DNA of 64,000 nucleotides from Egicoccus halophilus (GCF_004300825.1 NZ_CP036250.1:3235001-3299000), one strand, 5' to 3'; numbered from the stretch's first letter, positions 1 to 8,693 are shown. The notes: a model not told the origin generated them from the sequence alone. Translations and numbers: made by a program.

Positions 1-983
1 ACTCGGTGGTCGTCGACGGCCGCCGGGGCGAGCCGGCACGACCGTTGGTGCTGCTCGTCGGCCACCTCGACGTGGTCCCGCCCACCGACGCCGACCTCGA
101 ACCCCGCGTCGAGTCCCGCGACGGGGCCGAGGTGGTCGTGGCGCGCGGCGCGTCGGACATGAAGGCCGGCAACGTGCTCGCGATGGCGGCCTTCGAGGAC
201 CACGACCTGCGCGAGGCGTCGCCCTACGACCTGGCGCTGGTGCTCTACGCCGGTGAGGAGGGTGCGGCCGACGCCAACGAGTTGCGCGAGGTGCTCGCCG
301 AGGTGCCCTGGCTGCGCGGGGCGGCGTTGGCGATCGTGCTCGAGCCGACCGACGGCGAGGTACAGCTCGGCTGCCTCGGCGGCCTGCACGCGGTGCTGAC
401 CTTCGAGGGGCAGCAGGCCCACTCCGCCCGCCCCTGGCACGGCCGCAACGCGCTCACCATGGCCGGGGAGTTCCTGGCCGAGCTCGACCGTGACCACGTG
501 CGCGACGTGGAGGTCGACGGCATCGCCTACCGCGACGTCTGGTCGGCGACCCAGGCCTGGACCCCTGGGCTCGAGCCCGGTCCGCGTCCGGCGTCGTCCC
601 CGGTCCGCAACGTGGTCCCGGGCACATTCATGGTGAACGTCAATTTCCGCTTCGCCCCGTCGCGCGGGGTCGAGCAGGCCGAGGCGGAGCTGCGGGAGCG
701 GGTCGACGGACGCGCGTCGGTGGAGGTCGTCGACCGCTCCCCCGAGGCGCCGCCGCGGCTCTCGGACCCGATCGTCCAGGCCTTCGTCCGCCGTGTCGAC
801 GCGCCGGTGGCGGCCAAGCAGGCCTGGACCGACGTGGCCCGCTTCGCCGAGGTCGGGGTCCCGGCACTCAACTACGGGCCCGGACTGACCGGGCAGGCCC
901 ACCAGCGCGGCGAGTACGTGCCCGTCGACGCGCTGGTGGCGGCCGACGTGCGCCTGCGGGCGTTCCTGCAGGCCCCGGCATGA
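1..983 (+). CDS. dapE: Succinyl-diaminopimelate desuccinylase (M20 peptidase), 5' truncated by window edge
   Basis: Zinc-dependent M20 hydrolase that removes succinate from N-succinyl-LL-diaminopimelate in the lysine and peptidoglycan DAP pathway. The frame is open at the first base of the window, so the N-terminus lies upstream. Visible metal-ligand motifs in order are GHLDVVP, GASDMKAG, the acidic pair in YAGEEG, EPTDGE, and a late His in the GPGLTGQAHQ segment. The internal dimerisation/lid domain (LGGLHAVLTFEGQQAHSARP) is typical of DapE rather than carboxypeptidases. The stop overlaps the next start (ATGA), so the two genes are probably translationally coupled. Assignment to DapE rather than another M20 deacylase is by overall pattern. 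Confidence 0.85.
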   Translation, partial: SVVVDGRRGEPARPLVLLVGHLDVVPPTDADLEPRVESRDGAEVVVARGASDMKAGNVLAMAAFEDHDLREASPYDLALVLYAGEEGAADANELREVLAEVPWLRGAALAIVLEPTDGEVQLGCLGGLHAVLTFEGQQAHSARPWHGRNALTMAGEFLAELDRDHVRDVEVDGIAYRDVWSATQAWTPGLEPGPRPASSPVRNVVPGTFMVNVNFRFAPSRGVEQAEAELRERVDGRASVEVVDRSPEAPPRLSDPIVQAFVRRVDAPVAAKQAWTDVARFAEVGVPALNYGPGLTGQAHQRGEYVPVDALVAADVRLRAFLQAPA

Positions 984-1675
984 CGCGGGCCCGCTTCGTC
1001 GACCTCGACGCCGCGGCCCCCGACGACGCCGTGGTCGTGATCGACGTGCTACGCGCCTTCACGACGGTGCCCTGGGCACTGCACCGCGGCGTGACCCGGG
1101 TGTTGGCGGTCGACACGCCGCAGCGGGCACGGGCGTTGCGGAACCGTCCCGAGCTCGGCGAGGTGGTCCTCGCCGGCGAGGAGGGCGGCCGGCCGTTGGA
1201 CGGCTTCGACCTGGGCAACTCGCCCAGCGAGGTGTCCCGGACGGACCTGACCGGCCGCACCCTGGTGCACCGCACGTCCGCCGGGACCCAGGGACTGTGG
1301 CGCTGTCAGGACAGCCCGCTGCTGTTCGCCGCGTCGTTCGTCACGGCCGGGGCGACCGCCCGACGGTTGCGTGCCGCTGGCGTCGGACAGGTCACCTACG
1401 TCGTGACCGGCGCGTCGCTGGGACGCGACGGTGACGAGGACCTCGCCGCGGCCGAACTGATCGCCGCGCGGGTCGCCGGCGACGACCCCGATCCGCGCCC
1501 CTTCCTCGCCCGGGTGCCCACCAGCGACGCCGGTCGCCGCTTCGTCGACCCGCAGGGCCCCGACTGGCTGCCCGCCGTCGACGTCGAGCTGGCCTGCGAG
1601 CTCGACCGCTTCGACCTGGCCCTGCTCGCCCGTCCGGCCGCCGATCTGGCGGCGATCGAGGTGGGCGCCGGCTAG
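980..1675 (+). CDS. comB: 2-phosphosulfolactate phosphatase family protein (ComB-like)
   Basis: 231-residue protein of the ComB family, Mg-dependent acid phosphatases known from coenzyme M synthesis. The family is widespread in bacteria lacking coenzyme M, where its substrate is uncertain. Family hallmarks seen are VIDVLRAFTT near the N-terminus, the GEEGGRPLDGFDLGNSPSE segment and the HRTSAGTQGL loop. It starts inside the dapE stop codon (ATGA overlap). The family call is solid; the biological substrate here is not known. Confidence 0.75.
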   Translation: MTRARFVDLDAAAPDDAVVVIDVLRAFTTVPWALHRGVTRVLAVDTPQRARALRNRPELGEVVLAGEEGGRPLDGFDLGNSPSEVSRTDLTGRTLVHRTSAGTQGLWRCQDSPLLFAASFVTAGATARRLRAAGVGQVTYVVTGASLGRDGDEDLAAAELIAARVAGDDPDPRPFLARVPTSDAGRRFVDPQGPDWLPAVDVELACELDRFDLALLARPAADLAAIEVGAG

Positions 1676-1706
1676 ACCTGCCCCCGTGGCGGCGAGAGGT
1701 GGGGCG

Positions 1707-3254
1707 GTGCTGTTCTCGGAGCTGGTGGCCGTGTCGGCCGAGGTCGGCGCGACCCGCAGCCGCAAGGCGAAGACGGCCCTGCTGACGGCGGCGCTGCGGC
1801 GTCTGGCGGGCGACGAACTGGCCGCCGGGGTCGCGTTCCTGTCGGGCGAACCGCGTCAGGACCGGCTCGATCTCGGTCCTTCCGCCGTGGGTGGTGTCGA
1901 GGTCGCCGCGGCGGACACGGCCACCCTGACGGTCCGTGAGGTCGACGACGTCCTGCAACGGATCGCCGACGTGGCGGCCGGCACCGGTTCGCGGGCACGC
2001 CGGCTCGCGCTGCTGCGCGACCTGCTCGGCCGCGCCACCGCCGACGAGCAGGACTACCTGCGGCGGCTGGTGCTGCGTGAGCTGCGCCAGGGCGCGCTGG
2101 CGGGCGTGCTCACCCCGGCGATCGCGACCACGGCCGACGTGCCCGAGGCGGCCGTGCGACGCGCGGCGATGCTGACCGGTGACCTGCGCCGGACGGCGGT
2201 GGCGGCCCTGACCGGCGGTGCCGACGCCCTGGCCCGGTTCGGGCTCGAGATCGGCACGCCGCTGCAGCCGATGCTGGCGCGGACGGCGACGTCGGTCGCC
2301 GAGGCCGTGGGCGAGCTCGGCGAGGTCGTCGTCGACGCGAAGCTCGACGGCGCCCGCGTGCAGGTCCACCGCGACGGGGACCGGGTGCGGGTGTTCACCC
2401 GCAACCGGCTCGAGGTGACCTCCCGGGTGCCGGAGGTGGTGGCCGTGGCCCGGTCCCTCCCGCTGCAGGCGGTGGTGCTCGACGGGGAGACGCTCGCCCT
2501 CGACGGGCAGGGCCGGCCGCGCGCCTTCCAGGACACGATGCAGCGCTTCGGACGCGAACACGACCTCGAGGCGGCATCGGCGGACGTGCCGTTGCAGGTG
2601 CGCTTCTTCGACGTGCTGCACCTCGACGGCCGCGACGTGCTCGACCTGCCGCTGCGCGACCGGCTGGAGGTGCTGGCGCGGGCGGTGCCCGCGGCCCTGC
2701 GCATCGACCAGCTCGTCACCTCGGACGCCGCGGACGCCCAGGCGTTCCTGCGCGCGACACTCGAGGCGGGGCACGAGGGCGTGATGGTCAAGGACCTCGA
2801 CGCGCCCTACGAGGCCGGCCGACGTGGTGCCGCCTGGCGCAAGGTCAAGCCGGTGCACACCCTCGAGCTGGTGGTGCTCGCCGCCGAGTGGGGCTCGGGT
2901 CGTCGACGCGGTTGGCTGTCCAACCTCCACCTCGGGGCCTACGACCCGGACACCGACGGCTTCGTCATGCTCGGCAAGACGTTCAAGGGGCTCACCGACG
3001 AGCTGCTGGGCTGGCAGACCGAGCAGCTGCTGGCGCGACAGACCACGCGGGACGGACCGGTCGTGCACGTGCGCCCGGAACTGGTGGTGGAGATCGCCCT
3101 CGACGGGCTGGTGCGCTCGCCGAGGTACCCCGCCGGGCTGGCGATGCGCTTCGCCCGCGTTCGGGGGTACCGACCCGACAAGGCGCCGCGGCAGGCCGAC
3201 ACCATCGCCACGGTGCGGGCGCTGCACGCCGGGGAACTGCCGCCGCCGATCTGA
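1707..3254 (+). CDS. ligB: ATP-dependent DNA ligase, LigB type
   Basis: 515-residue ATP-dependent DNA ligase of the kind actinobacteria carry beside NAD-dependent LigA. The N-terminal half is the helical DNA-binding domain. The adenylation domain has nucleotidyl lysine K212 in DAKLDGARVQ, then motif III (VRFFDVLHLDGRD), motif IV (EGVMVKDLD) and motif V (WRKVKP). A C-terminal OB fold follows. I chose the GTG at 1707 because GAGAGG lies 7 bases upstream and the resulting LFSELVAVS start matches the usual family N-terminus; an in-frame GTG at 1686 is possible. The expected role is backup or stress DNA repair. A second ligase (LigC) is at 47508. Confidence 0.9.
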   Translation: MLFSELVAVSAEVGATRSRKAKTALLTAALRRLAGDELAAGVAFLSGEPRQDRLDLGPSAVGGVEVAAADTATLTVREVDDVLQRIADVAAGTGSRARRLALLRDLLGRATADEQDYLRRLVLRELRQGALAGVLTPAIATTADVPEAAVRRAAMLTGDLRRTAVAALTGGADALARFGLEIGTPLQPMLARTATSVAEAVGELGEVVVDAKLDGARVQVHRDGDRVRVFTRNRLEVTSRVPEVVAVARSLPLQAVVLDGETLALDGQGRPRAFQDTMQRFGREHDLEAASADVPLQVRFFDVLHLDGRDVLDLPLRDRLEVLARAVPAALRIDQLVTSDAADAQAFLRATLEAGHEGVMVKDLDAPYEAGRRGAAWRKVKPVHTLELVVLAAEWGSGRRRGWLSNLHLGAYDPDTDGFVMLGKTFKGLTDELLGWQTEQLLARQTTRDGPVVHVRPELVVEIALDGLVRSPRYPAGLAMRFARVRGYRPDKAPRQADTIATVRALHAGELPPPI

Positions 3255-3525
3255 CCTGGTCCGCCGCGCGAAGGGTGCCGGTGTCCGGACGCATCCGAAC
3301 GGCGGCGGTGCCGGGCGGCTGCCGCCGGGGGGATCGGCACGTTTTCCTTGCCGCCGTTGCCTCCCCCGCGGCGCGGTCGGGCTAGCGTCCGCGGCTCGGT
3401 CGTCGGATGTCAGGTGTCGGGTCCAGTCCCGTCGCGACCGTTCCCCGCAGGTGCCCGGGCGACCGGACGTGCGGACAGGCGCCCCGTCATCGCGGGCCGC
3501 CTCCCTTGCCCAGGAGGAGACACAC
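3255..3525 (+). promoter_or_regulatory. Upstream region of the amino acid ABC transporter with TAGCGT -10 element
   Basis: A 271-base gap without a gene. A TAGCGT hexamer at 3383-3388, in the GCTAGCGTC context seen ahead of several other genes here, is the best -10 candidate. TTGCCT at 3357-3362 is a poorly spaced -35 (20 bases). This gives a leader of about 130 bases. A strong ribosome site (AGGAGGAG, 3512-3519) sits 7 bases before the GTG at 3526. No clear riboswitch fold was recognised. Confidence 0.4.
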
Positions 3526-4500
3526 GTGAGCATGCGCACGAGCGCTGCCGGACTGGCGGTCCTCGCACTGACGGTCGGTGCGTGCGGTGGGGACACGACC
3601 GACGAGACGGCGACCACCGAGACCACGCAGACCACCGGGGACTCGGCGCCGGACGACGCCGCGACCGACGACGCCACGACCGACGACGCCGCGAGCGACG
3701 ACGCCACCGGCGACACGGCCGACGACGCGGTCGCCGGTGCCGACCCGTCCACCTGCGGCCCACAGGACCCCGACCTGCAGCAGCCGGGCCGGTTGACCGT
3801 CGCGACCGGCGAGCCGGTGTTCCCGCCCTGGATGCTCGACGACGACCCGTCCAGCGGCGAGGGCTTCGAGAGCGCGGTCGTGTACGCGCTGGCCGAGGAA
3901 CTCGGGTTCGCCGACGACGAGGTCGACTGGGTCCGCACCGGGTTCGACGAGGCGATCGCGCCGGGCGAGAAGGCCTACGACTTCAACATCCAGCAGTACT
4001 CGATCACCGAGGAACGCGAGCAGGTCGTCGACTTCTCCGTCCCCTACTACGAGGTCGAGAAGTCGCTGGTCACGCTCGCCGACAGCGACGCGGCGACCGC
4101 CCGCTCGCTCGACGACCTCGACGACGTCCGCTTCGGTGCCGTCGTCGGCACGACCGACCTCGCCTACATCGAGGACGTCGTCGGCGCGCAGGACGTGGCC
4201 GTCTACGACGACCAGGCCGGCGTGTTCCAGGCCCTGCAGGGTGGCCAGATCGACGCGACCGTGTTCGGTCTGCCGGGTGCCCTGTTCGTCACCGCCGTCC
4301 AGGTCGAGGGGTCCGTCATCGCCGGCATCCTGCCGGGCGAGCCGATGGACGACGGCCTCGGGCTGCTGTTCGCCGACGGCAACCCGCTGGTCGGGTGCGT
4401 CGACGAGGCCCTCGAGTCGCTGCGCGACGACGGCACGCTCGACGAGCTCGCCGACGAGTGGCTGGCCGGCGGTGGTGACATCCCGACGCTGACCGAGTGA
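3526..4500 (+). CDS. Amino acid ABC transporter substrate-binding lipoprotein
   Basis: 324-residue solute-binding protein of family 3 (PF00497), tethered outside the membrane and delivering a polar amino acid to the permease encoded next. The start is a GTG with AGGAGGAG 7 bases upstream. A short lipoprotein signal peptide ends in VGAC with the lipidated Cys near residue 20. A Thr/Asp-rich low-complexity linker of about 45 residues follows, then the binding domain beginning GRLTVATGEPVFPPW and containing FNIQQYSITEEREQVVDFS. The stop overlaps the permease start by four bases (GTGA). The acidic linker is a spacer between membrane and domain. Ligand specificity cannot be read from the sequence. 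Confidence 0.9.
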   Translation: MSMRTSAAGLAVLALTVGACGGDTTDETATTETTQTTGDSAPDDAATDDATTDDAASDDATGDTADDAVAGADPSTCGPQDPDLQQPGRLTVATGEPVFPPWMLDDDPSSGEGFESAVVYALAEELGFADDEVDWVRTGFDEAIAPGEKAYDFNIQQYSITEEREQVVDFSVPYYEVEKSLVTLADSDAATARSLDDLDDVRFGAVVGTTDLAYIEDVVGAQDVAVYDDQAGVFQALQGGQIDATVFGLPGALFVTAVQVEGSVIAGILPGEPMDDGLGLLFADGNPLVGCVDEALESLRDDGTLDELADEWLAGGGDIPTLTE

Positions 4501-5351
4501 TCCCACCCCGCCCTGCCGCGCCGGCGCCCCCGCCGGCGCGGCAGCGTGCGGTGACCCGTGAGAGCGTCCGCCCGCTGCTCGTCGGCGGCGTGAGCACGAC
4601 CGCGGTCCTGGCGCTGCTCGGCTGGTGGGTGACCACCTCGCCGCAGTGGCCCCGCATCCAGGCCCAGTTCTTCGACCCGGACGCCATGCGGGCGGCGTTC
4701 CCCCGCGTGCTCGACGGCTTCTGGCTCAACCTGCGCATCTTCGCGGTCGCGCAGGTCGCCATCCTCGTGCTCGCGTTGCTGGTGGCCGTGGTGCGGTCGC
4801 TCACGGGGCCGGTCGCCGCGCCGCTGCGGCTGGGCGCGGTCGTGTTCGTCGACCTGCTGCGCGGCGTGCCCTCGCTGCTGCTCATCCTGCTGTTCGGCTT
4901 CGGCATCCCGGCGCTGCAACTGCCGGGGCTCAGCCGCAGCAGCTTGTTCTGGGGCACCGTGGCGCTGGTGCTGAGCTACTCGGCCTACACCGCCGAGGTC
5001 TACCGCTCCGGCATGGACGCCGTGCACGGCGGACAACGGGCCGCCGCCAAGGCACTGGGGCTCTCGCAGTGGCAGACGCTGCGGTTCGCGATCGTCCCGC
5101 AGGCGATCCGCAACGTCACCCCGGCGCTGCTCAACGGCGCCGTCTCGCTGCAGAAGGACGTCGTGCTGCTGAGCGTCATCGGTGTGCGCGAGGCCGTCCG
5201 CGAGGCCCAGATCTACACGTCGAGCACGTTCAACTACTCGAGCTACCTGGTCGCCGCGGGACTGTTCCTGCTCGCCAGCGTGCCGCTCGCACGGTTCACC
5301 GACTACTACGCCCGGCGTGACATGCAGCGCCGGCTGCAACGGACGTTCTGA
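4497..5351 (+). CDS. Polar amino acid ABC transporter permease
   Basis: 284-residue inner-membrane permease of the HisM/GlnP family. Several hydrophobic helices are visible, with the cytoplasmic coupling (EAA) loop in the segment ALGLSQWQTLRFAIVPQAIR. It starts on a GTG overlapping the binding-protein stop and its own stop overlaps the ATPase start (TGATG), so the three genes form one tight operon. Only one permease is encoded, implying a homodimeric channel. Confidence 0.92.
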   Translation: MIPPRPAAPAPPPARQRAVTRESVRPLLVGGVSTTAVLALLGWWVTTSPQWPRIQAQFFDPDAMRAAFPRVLDGFWLNLRIFAVAQVAILVLALLVAVVRSLTGPVAAPLRLGAVVFVDLLRGVPSLLLILLFGFGIPALQLPGLSRSSLFWGTVALVLSYSAYTAEVYRSGMDAVHGGQRAAAKALGLSQWQTLRFAIVPQAIRNVTPALLNGAVSLQKDVVLLSVIGVREAVREAQIYTSSTFNYSSYLVAAGLFLLASVPLARFTDYYARRDMQRRLQRTF

Positions 5352-6097
5352 TGCGCCCCCGCGTCGAGGTGCAGCGTCTGACCAAGTACTACGGCGACCG
5401 CCTGGTGCTCGACCAGGTCGACCTGGCCGTGGCCCAGCACGAGGTGGTGTGCCTGATCGGCGCCTCCGGTTCGGGCAAGTCGACCCTGCTGCGCTGCGTC
5501 GCACGGCTGGTCGACCACGACCACGGCTCGGTGTTGCTCGACGGCGTGCCGCTCGAGACCGGGGAGCTGTCCGAGCGCGAGCTGCGCAAGCGGGTGGGCA
5601 TCGTCTTCCAGTCCTACAACCTGTTCCCCCACCTGACCGTGCTCGACAACGTGACCCTGGCCCCCCGCAAGGTGCACCGGGTGGGGCGCCGGCAGGCCGA
5701 GGCCCGCGCGCACGAACTGCTCGAGCTGTTCGGCATGGGCGGGTTCGCCGACAGCTATCCGGACCGGCTCTCGGGCGGACAGCAGCAGCGGGTCGCGATC
5801 GTGCGGGCCATGGCGACCGACCCGGACGTGCTGCTGCTCGACGAGGTCACCGCCGCGCTCGACCCGGAGCTGATCGGTGGCGTGCTGGCCGTCATCCGCG
5901 ACCTCAAGGACCGCGGCATGACCATGCTGATCGTCACCCACGAGATGGGCTTCGCCCGCGACGTCGCCGACCGGGTCGCGTTCCTCGACGAGGGGCGCAT
6001 CTGCGAGCTCTCCCCACCCGAGCAGCTGTTCACCGCCCCCGAGCACCCCCGGACGCGGCAGTTCCTGCAGCGCATCATCGAGTCCGGCCGGTTGTGA
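5351..6097 (+). CDS. Polar amino acid ABC transporter ATP-binding protein
   Basis: 248-residue ATPase energising the importer. All signature elements are present: Walker A GASGSGKST, Q-loop in IVFQSYNLFPHLT, ABC signature LSGGQQQRVAI, Walker B VLLLDEVTAALDP and the H-loop VTHEM. The order binding protein, permease, ATPase with overlaps of 4 and 1 bases supports coordinated production. It is a complete family member of normal length. Confidence 0.95.
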   Translation: MRPRVEVQRLTKYYGDRLVLDQVDLAVAQHEVVCLIGASGSGKSTLLRCVARLVDHDHGSVLLDGVPLETGELSERELRKRVGIVFQSYNLFPHLTVLDNVTLAPRKVHRVGRRQAEARAHELLELFGMGGFADSYPDRLSGGQQQRVAIVRAMATDPDVLLLDEVTAALDPELIGGVLAVIRDLKDRGMTMLIVTHEMGFARDVADRVAFLDEGRICELSPPEQLFTAPEHPRTRQFLQRIIESGRL

Positions 6098-6102
6098 GGC
6101 GC

Positions 6103-6108
6103 TAGCGT
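6103..6108 (+). promoter_or_regulatory. Putative -10 element (TAGCGT)
   Basis: TAGCGT in the GCTAGCGTC context, 31 bases ahead of the ATG of the decayed iminopeptidase. It is one of a recurrent set of similarly placed hexamers in this window. No clear -35 is seen. Confidence 0.35.
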
Positions 6109-6138
6109 CGACCGCGGACGTCGGCGGGGAGAGGTCGC

Positions 6139-6900
6139 ATGCCGCGGTACCCGGCGATCGAGCCGTACGACCACGGATGGCTGCCGGTCGGGAACGGCCA
6201 CGAGGTGTACTGGGAGAGTGCGGCACGCCCGCGGGCATCCCGGCGGTCGTCGTCCACGGCGGCCCCGGGTCGGGCTGCGGACCGGGCTGGCGCCAGTTCT
6301 TCGACCCGGAGCGCTACCGCGTCGTGCTGTTCGACCAGCGTGGCTGCGGCCGCTCGCGGCCCCATGCCGGGCAGGACGTCGCGGGACTCCGAGCGAACAC
6401 GACCGACCAGCTGCTCGATGACCTGGAGCGACTGCGCGACCACCTCGGCGTCGACCGTTGGGTGCTGCTCGGCGCGTCCTGGGGTTCGACACTGGGCCTG
6501 GCCTACGCCGTCCGTCATCCCGAGCGGGTGCGGGCGGCCGTGCTGTTCGCCGTCACCAGCGGCCGGCACGGCGAGGTCGACTGGGTGACCGGCGGGGTCG
6601 GCGCCTTCTTCCCCGAGGCACGCGAGCAGCAGCTGGCCGCGCTGCCCGAAGCACTGCGTGACCAGGACACCGTCACGGGTGCTGCTCGATGGTGCGCGCG
6701 CGCTCGGTCGGGTGCCCGCGGTGCCGATCCACGGGACCCTGGACCTGCAGGCGCCGCTCGACAACGCCTGGCAACTGCACCGGGCCTGGCCGGGCAGCGA
6801 CCTGCGCGTCGTGGACCGGGGCGGGCACGGCCGCGGTCTCGACGAGGCGGTCGTCGAGGCGCTCGACCGATTCGCCGGAGCGTCCGAGGTGCGACGGTAG
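6139..6900 (+). pseudogene. pip: Decayed proline iminopeptidase (prolyl aminopeptidase)
   Basis: The remnant of an alpha/beta-hydrolase aminopeptidase that removes N-terminal proline. The first frame (from ATG 6139, MPRYPAIEPYDHGWLPVGNG) breaks at GAGAG, 6214-6218, where two extra bases shift the reading. The next frame carries the family core HGGPGSGC, FDQRGCGRS and nucleophile elbow GASWGST. A second break near 6660-6690 moves to a third frame (PIHGTLDLQAPLDNAWQLHRAWPG, then DRGGHG) that ends at TAG 6900. Between the second and third parts the cap domain, about 70-100 residues in normal homologues, is largely missing. The frameshift alone could be a sequencing error, but the deletion makes true decay more likely. 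Confidence 0.8.
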
Positions 6901-6928
6901 TCACGCACGCGAACCGACCGGATGGGAC

Positions 6929-7141
6929 ATGGGGCTGGACGACGACCCGTTCGACTGGCAGCTGACCCGCGACGGGCGCGTGCTGGTGTTCCGCGGCGGA
7001 CGGCAGGTCGCCGTCGTGGCCGGACGCCGTGCCGAACGGCTGCGCAGCCGCCTCGAGGGCGATCCGGACACCGCGCAGCACGCCCTCGCGCGGGTCACGG
7101 GCAACTACCGCCGCGGCAACGAACGCCCCGGCCGTCCCTGA
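6929..7141 (+). CDS. Small conserved hypothetical protein
   Basis: 70-residue protein starting MGLDDDPFDWQLTRDGRVLV and ending in a TGNYRRGNE segment. I recognise the pattern (DPF, a short beta-rich GGRQVAVVAG stretch, then a helix and TGNY+xGNE) from uncharacterised actinobacterial proteins. No signal peptide or membrane segment is visible and no function is known. The start codon is the first ATG after the decayed iminopeptidase; the ribosome site is weak. Confidence 0.6.
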   Translation: MGLDDDPFDWQLTRDGRVLVFRGGRQVAVVAGRRAERLRSRLEGDPDTAQHALARVTGNYRRGNERPGRP

Positions 7142-7261
7142 CCGGGCGGCGGGGTGGTGGATCAGGTCGACCGAGGAGGCCGTACCCACGGCGGCGTCGG
7201 TGGCGCGCACGCAGGCCCCCGACGCGGTTGCGTCGCAGGGAGACCTCGACAGGAGCACCGC

Positions 7262-7507
7262 ATGAGCGACGAACAGCGCGACGAACAGGCGATCGTCGAC
7301 CACATCGACGAACTCGTGGCCGAGCAGGACCGGTTGCGCGACGGCGACACGTCCGCCGAGGACCGCGCCCGACTCGACGAGATCGAAACCGAGCTCAACC
7401 AGCACTGGGACCTGCTACGCCAGCGCCGCGCCGCCAAGGAGTTCGACGAGGATCCCGACGAGGCCGAGGTCCGCGACCCCGAGACGGTGGACAACTACCT
7501 CAACTGA
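7262..7507 (+). CDS. DUF2630 family small acidic protein
   Basis: 81-residue, strongly charged, probably helical protein matching the DUF2630 pattern: an N-terminal helix (IVDHIDELVAEQDRLR), then LDEIETELNQHWDLLRQRRA and the conserved acidic tail ending ETVDNYLN. Its function is unknown; such proteins are common in actinobacteria. AGGAG at 7251-7255 lies 6 bases before the ATG and fixes the start. Confidence 0.8.
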   Translation: MSDEQRDEQAIVDHIDELVAEQDRLRDGDTSAEDRARLDEIETELNQHWDLLRQRRAAKEFDEDPDEAEVRDPETVDNYLN

Positions 7508-7647
7508 CGCCGGCCACGTCGGCGGGACGCCGGGCCGTCCCCGGTCCGCGACCATCGGGGACGGTCGCGGTCCGGGTCGCCTGGCAGACTGCCGGTGGGC
7601 CGCCGACCGGCGGCCGGACGATCCGTGGGGGCGGGTCAGGACCCGAG

Positions 7648-8321
7648 GTGGGATGCCGAGAGGACGACTGCGACCGCACGACCTACGCCCGCGGCTGGTG
7701 CGCGATGCACTACAAGCGTTGGCTGCGCACCGGCAGCCCCATCCGCGGCGAACGGTTGTCCATCTGCAGCGTCGAAGGTTGTCACGGCGAGGCCAAGACG
7801 CGTGGCTGGTGTCATGCGCACTACCAGCGCTGGCGGGCAACCGGGGACGTACAGGCCCACGTTCCCGTCCGCCGTGCGGGCCGGTGCTCGGTCGACGGCT
7901 GTGACCGACAGCGATACGCCCGCGGGCTGTGCAACACGCACTACCGCCGCCTGTTGAACACCGGCGACGCGAAGCCGGACCAACCGATCCGCATCGTGAC
8001 CGGCCAGGGCTCCTCCACCACGGCTACTGGGTGGTTCCCGTGGCGCCCGACGAGCGTTGGCTGACCTCTGGGGAGACCAAGGTCGGTGAGCATCGGCTCG
8101 TCATGGCTCGAGCGCTCGGCCGACCGCTGTTCCCAGACGAAACGGTCCACCACCGCAACGGTGTCCGGACCGACAACCAGCTCGAGAACCTCGAGTTGTG
8201 GAGCAGCGCCCACCCGCAGGGGCAACGAGCGGAGGACAAGGTCGCGTTCGCGCGCGCGATCCTGGCGCGGTACGCGCCGGAACTGCTGGCCGAGCCGGAA
8301 CCGCGCGAGGAACAGAAATGA
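7648..8321 (+). pseudogene. HNH endonuclease with three zinc knuckles, interrupted by one frameshift
   Basis: The N-terminal part (frame of GTG 7648) has three tandem repeats of about 32 residues. Each has a Cys-x4-Cys-like pair, then a G-W/L-C-x2-H-Y signature (ARGWCAMHYKRW, TRGWCHAHYQRW, ARGLCNTHYRRL). The C-terminal part in the -1 frame carries a free-standing HNH fold of phage type: EHRLVMARALGRPLF, VHHRNGVRTDNQLENLELW and GQRAEDKVAFARAILARY. The frames meet at a GGG run, 8007-8009. Adding one G would fuse them as GQGLLHHGYWVVP, so a single base appears lost. It could be real decay, programmed slippage or a sequencing error. The stop lies inside a terminator hairpin. The likely role is a selfish homing-type nuclease. 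Confidence 0.75.
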
Positions 8322-8347
8322 GGGCCCACGAATGTGGGCCCTCATTT
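8316..8347. terminator. Bidirectional intrinsic terminator
   Basis: A perfect 14-bp stem (left arm 8316-8329, right arm 8334-8347) with GAAT loop, reading AAATGAGGGCCCAC on both strands. It gives A/T tails in both directions and separates the rightward HNH gene (whose TGA is in the stem) from the leftward tRNA-Glu. Confidence 0.9.
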
Positions 8348-8365
8348 CATGTTCTGCGTTTCACG

Positions 8366-8438
8366 TACCCCCGACCAGATTTGAACTGGCGTTACCGCCT
8401 TGAGAGGGCGGCGTCCTAGGCCGCTAGACGACGGGGGC
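8366..8438 (-). tRNA. tRNA-Glu (anticodon CTC)
   Basis: 73-nt cloverleaf. The acceptor GCCCCCG pairs with CGGGGGT (G1-U72 wobble, as is common in actinobacterial tRNA-Glu), and the discriminator is A. The anticodon stem CCGCC/GGCGG encloses loop CTCTCAA, giving anticodon CTC, which reads GAG. The T-arm contains the usual GTTCAAATC. CCA is not encoded. It lies last in the gltX, tRNA-Gln, tRNA-Glu series and is followed by the terminator at 8316-8347. Confidence 0.95.
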
Positions 8439-8526
8439 CGGACGTTGCCTCACCTGAGGTGAGGCGGGCGGAGACTAACCGAAGTCGGTCACCGGGTCGA
8501 ACTGGCGCCGGAGCGCCCTCGACCAG

Positions 8527-8598
8527 CTCGGGGGGAAGGACTCGAACCCTCAATAACTGGACCAGAACCAGTCGTGTTACCGATTACACCACCCCCGA
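8527..8598 (-). tRNA. tRNA-Gln (anticodon CTG)
   Basis: 72-nt cloverleaf. Acceptor TCGGGGG pairs with CCCCCGA, with discriminator G. The anticodon stem ACTGG/CCAGT encloses loop TTCTGGT, giving anticodon CTG, which reads CAG. The T-loop TTCGAGT is normal. CCA is not encoded. It is 88 bases upstream of tRNA-Glu and downstream of gltX on the same strand. Confidence 0.95.
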
Positions 8599-8693
8599 AA
8601 GGGCTCGGCACCGGCGTGGCGGTCGATCCCGCGTCGGGGTCCCGATCTGGTGCTCGGGTGACGTGGGCCGCCGTGGTCGGTGCGCGGTCGCGA

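Noticed and set aside
2824-3525. A much longer N-terminus for the ABC substrate-binding protein, since the frame is open back to 2824.
   Set aside because: The upstream part overlaps ligB in another frame. The GTG at 3526 has an ideal ribosome site and gives a proper lipoprotein signal peptide.
8007-8009. Programmed frameshifting in the HNH gene.
   Set aside because: There is only a GGG run, with no slippery heptamer or supporting pseudoknot noticed. A lost base is simpler, although not excluded.
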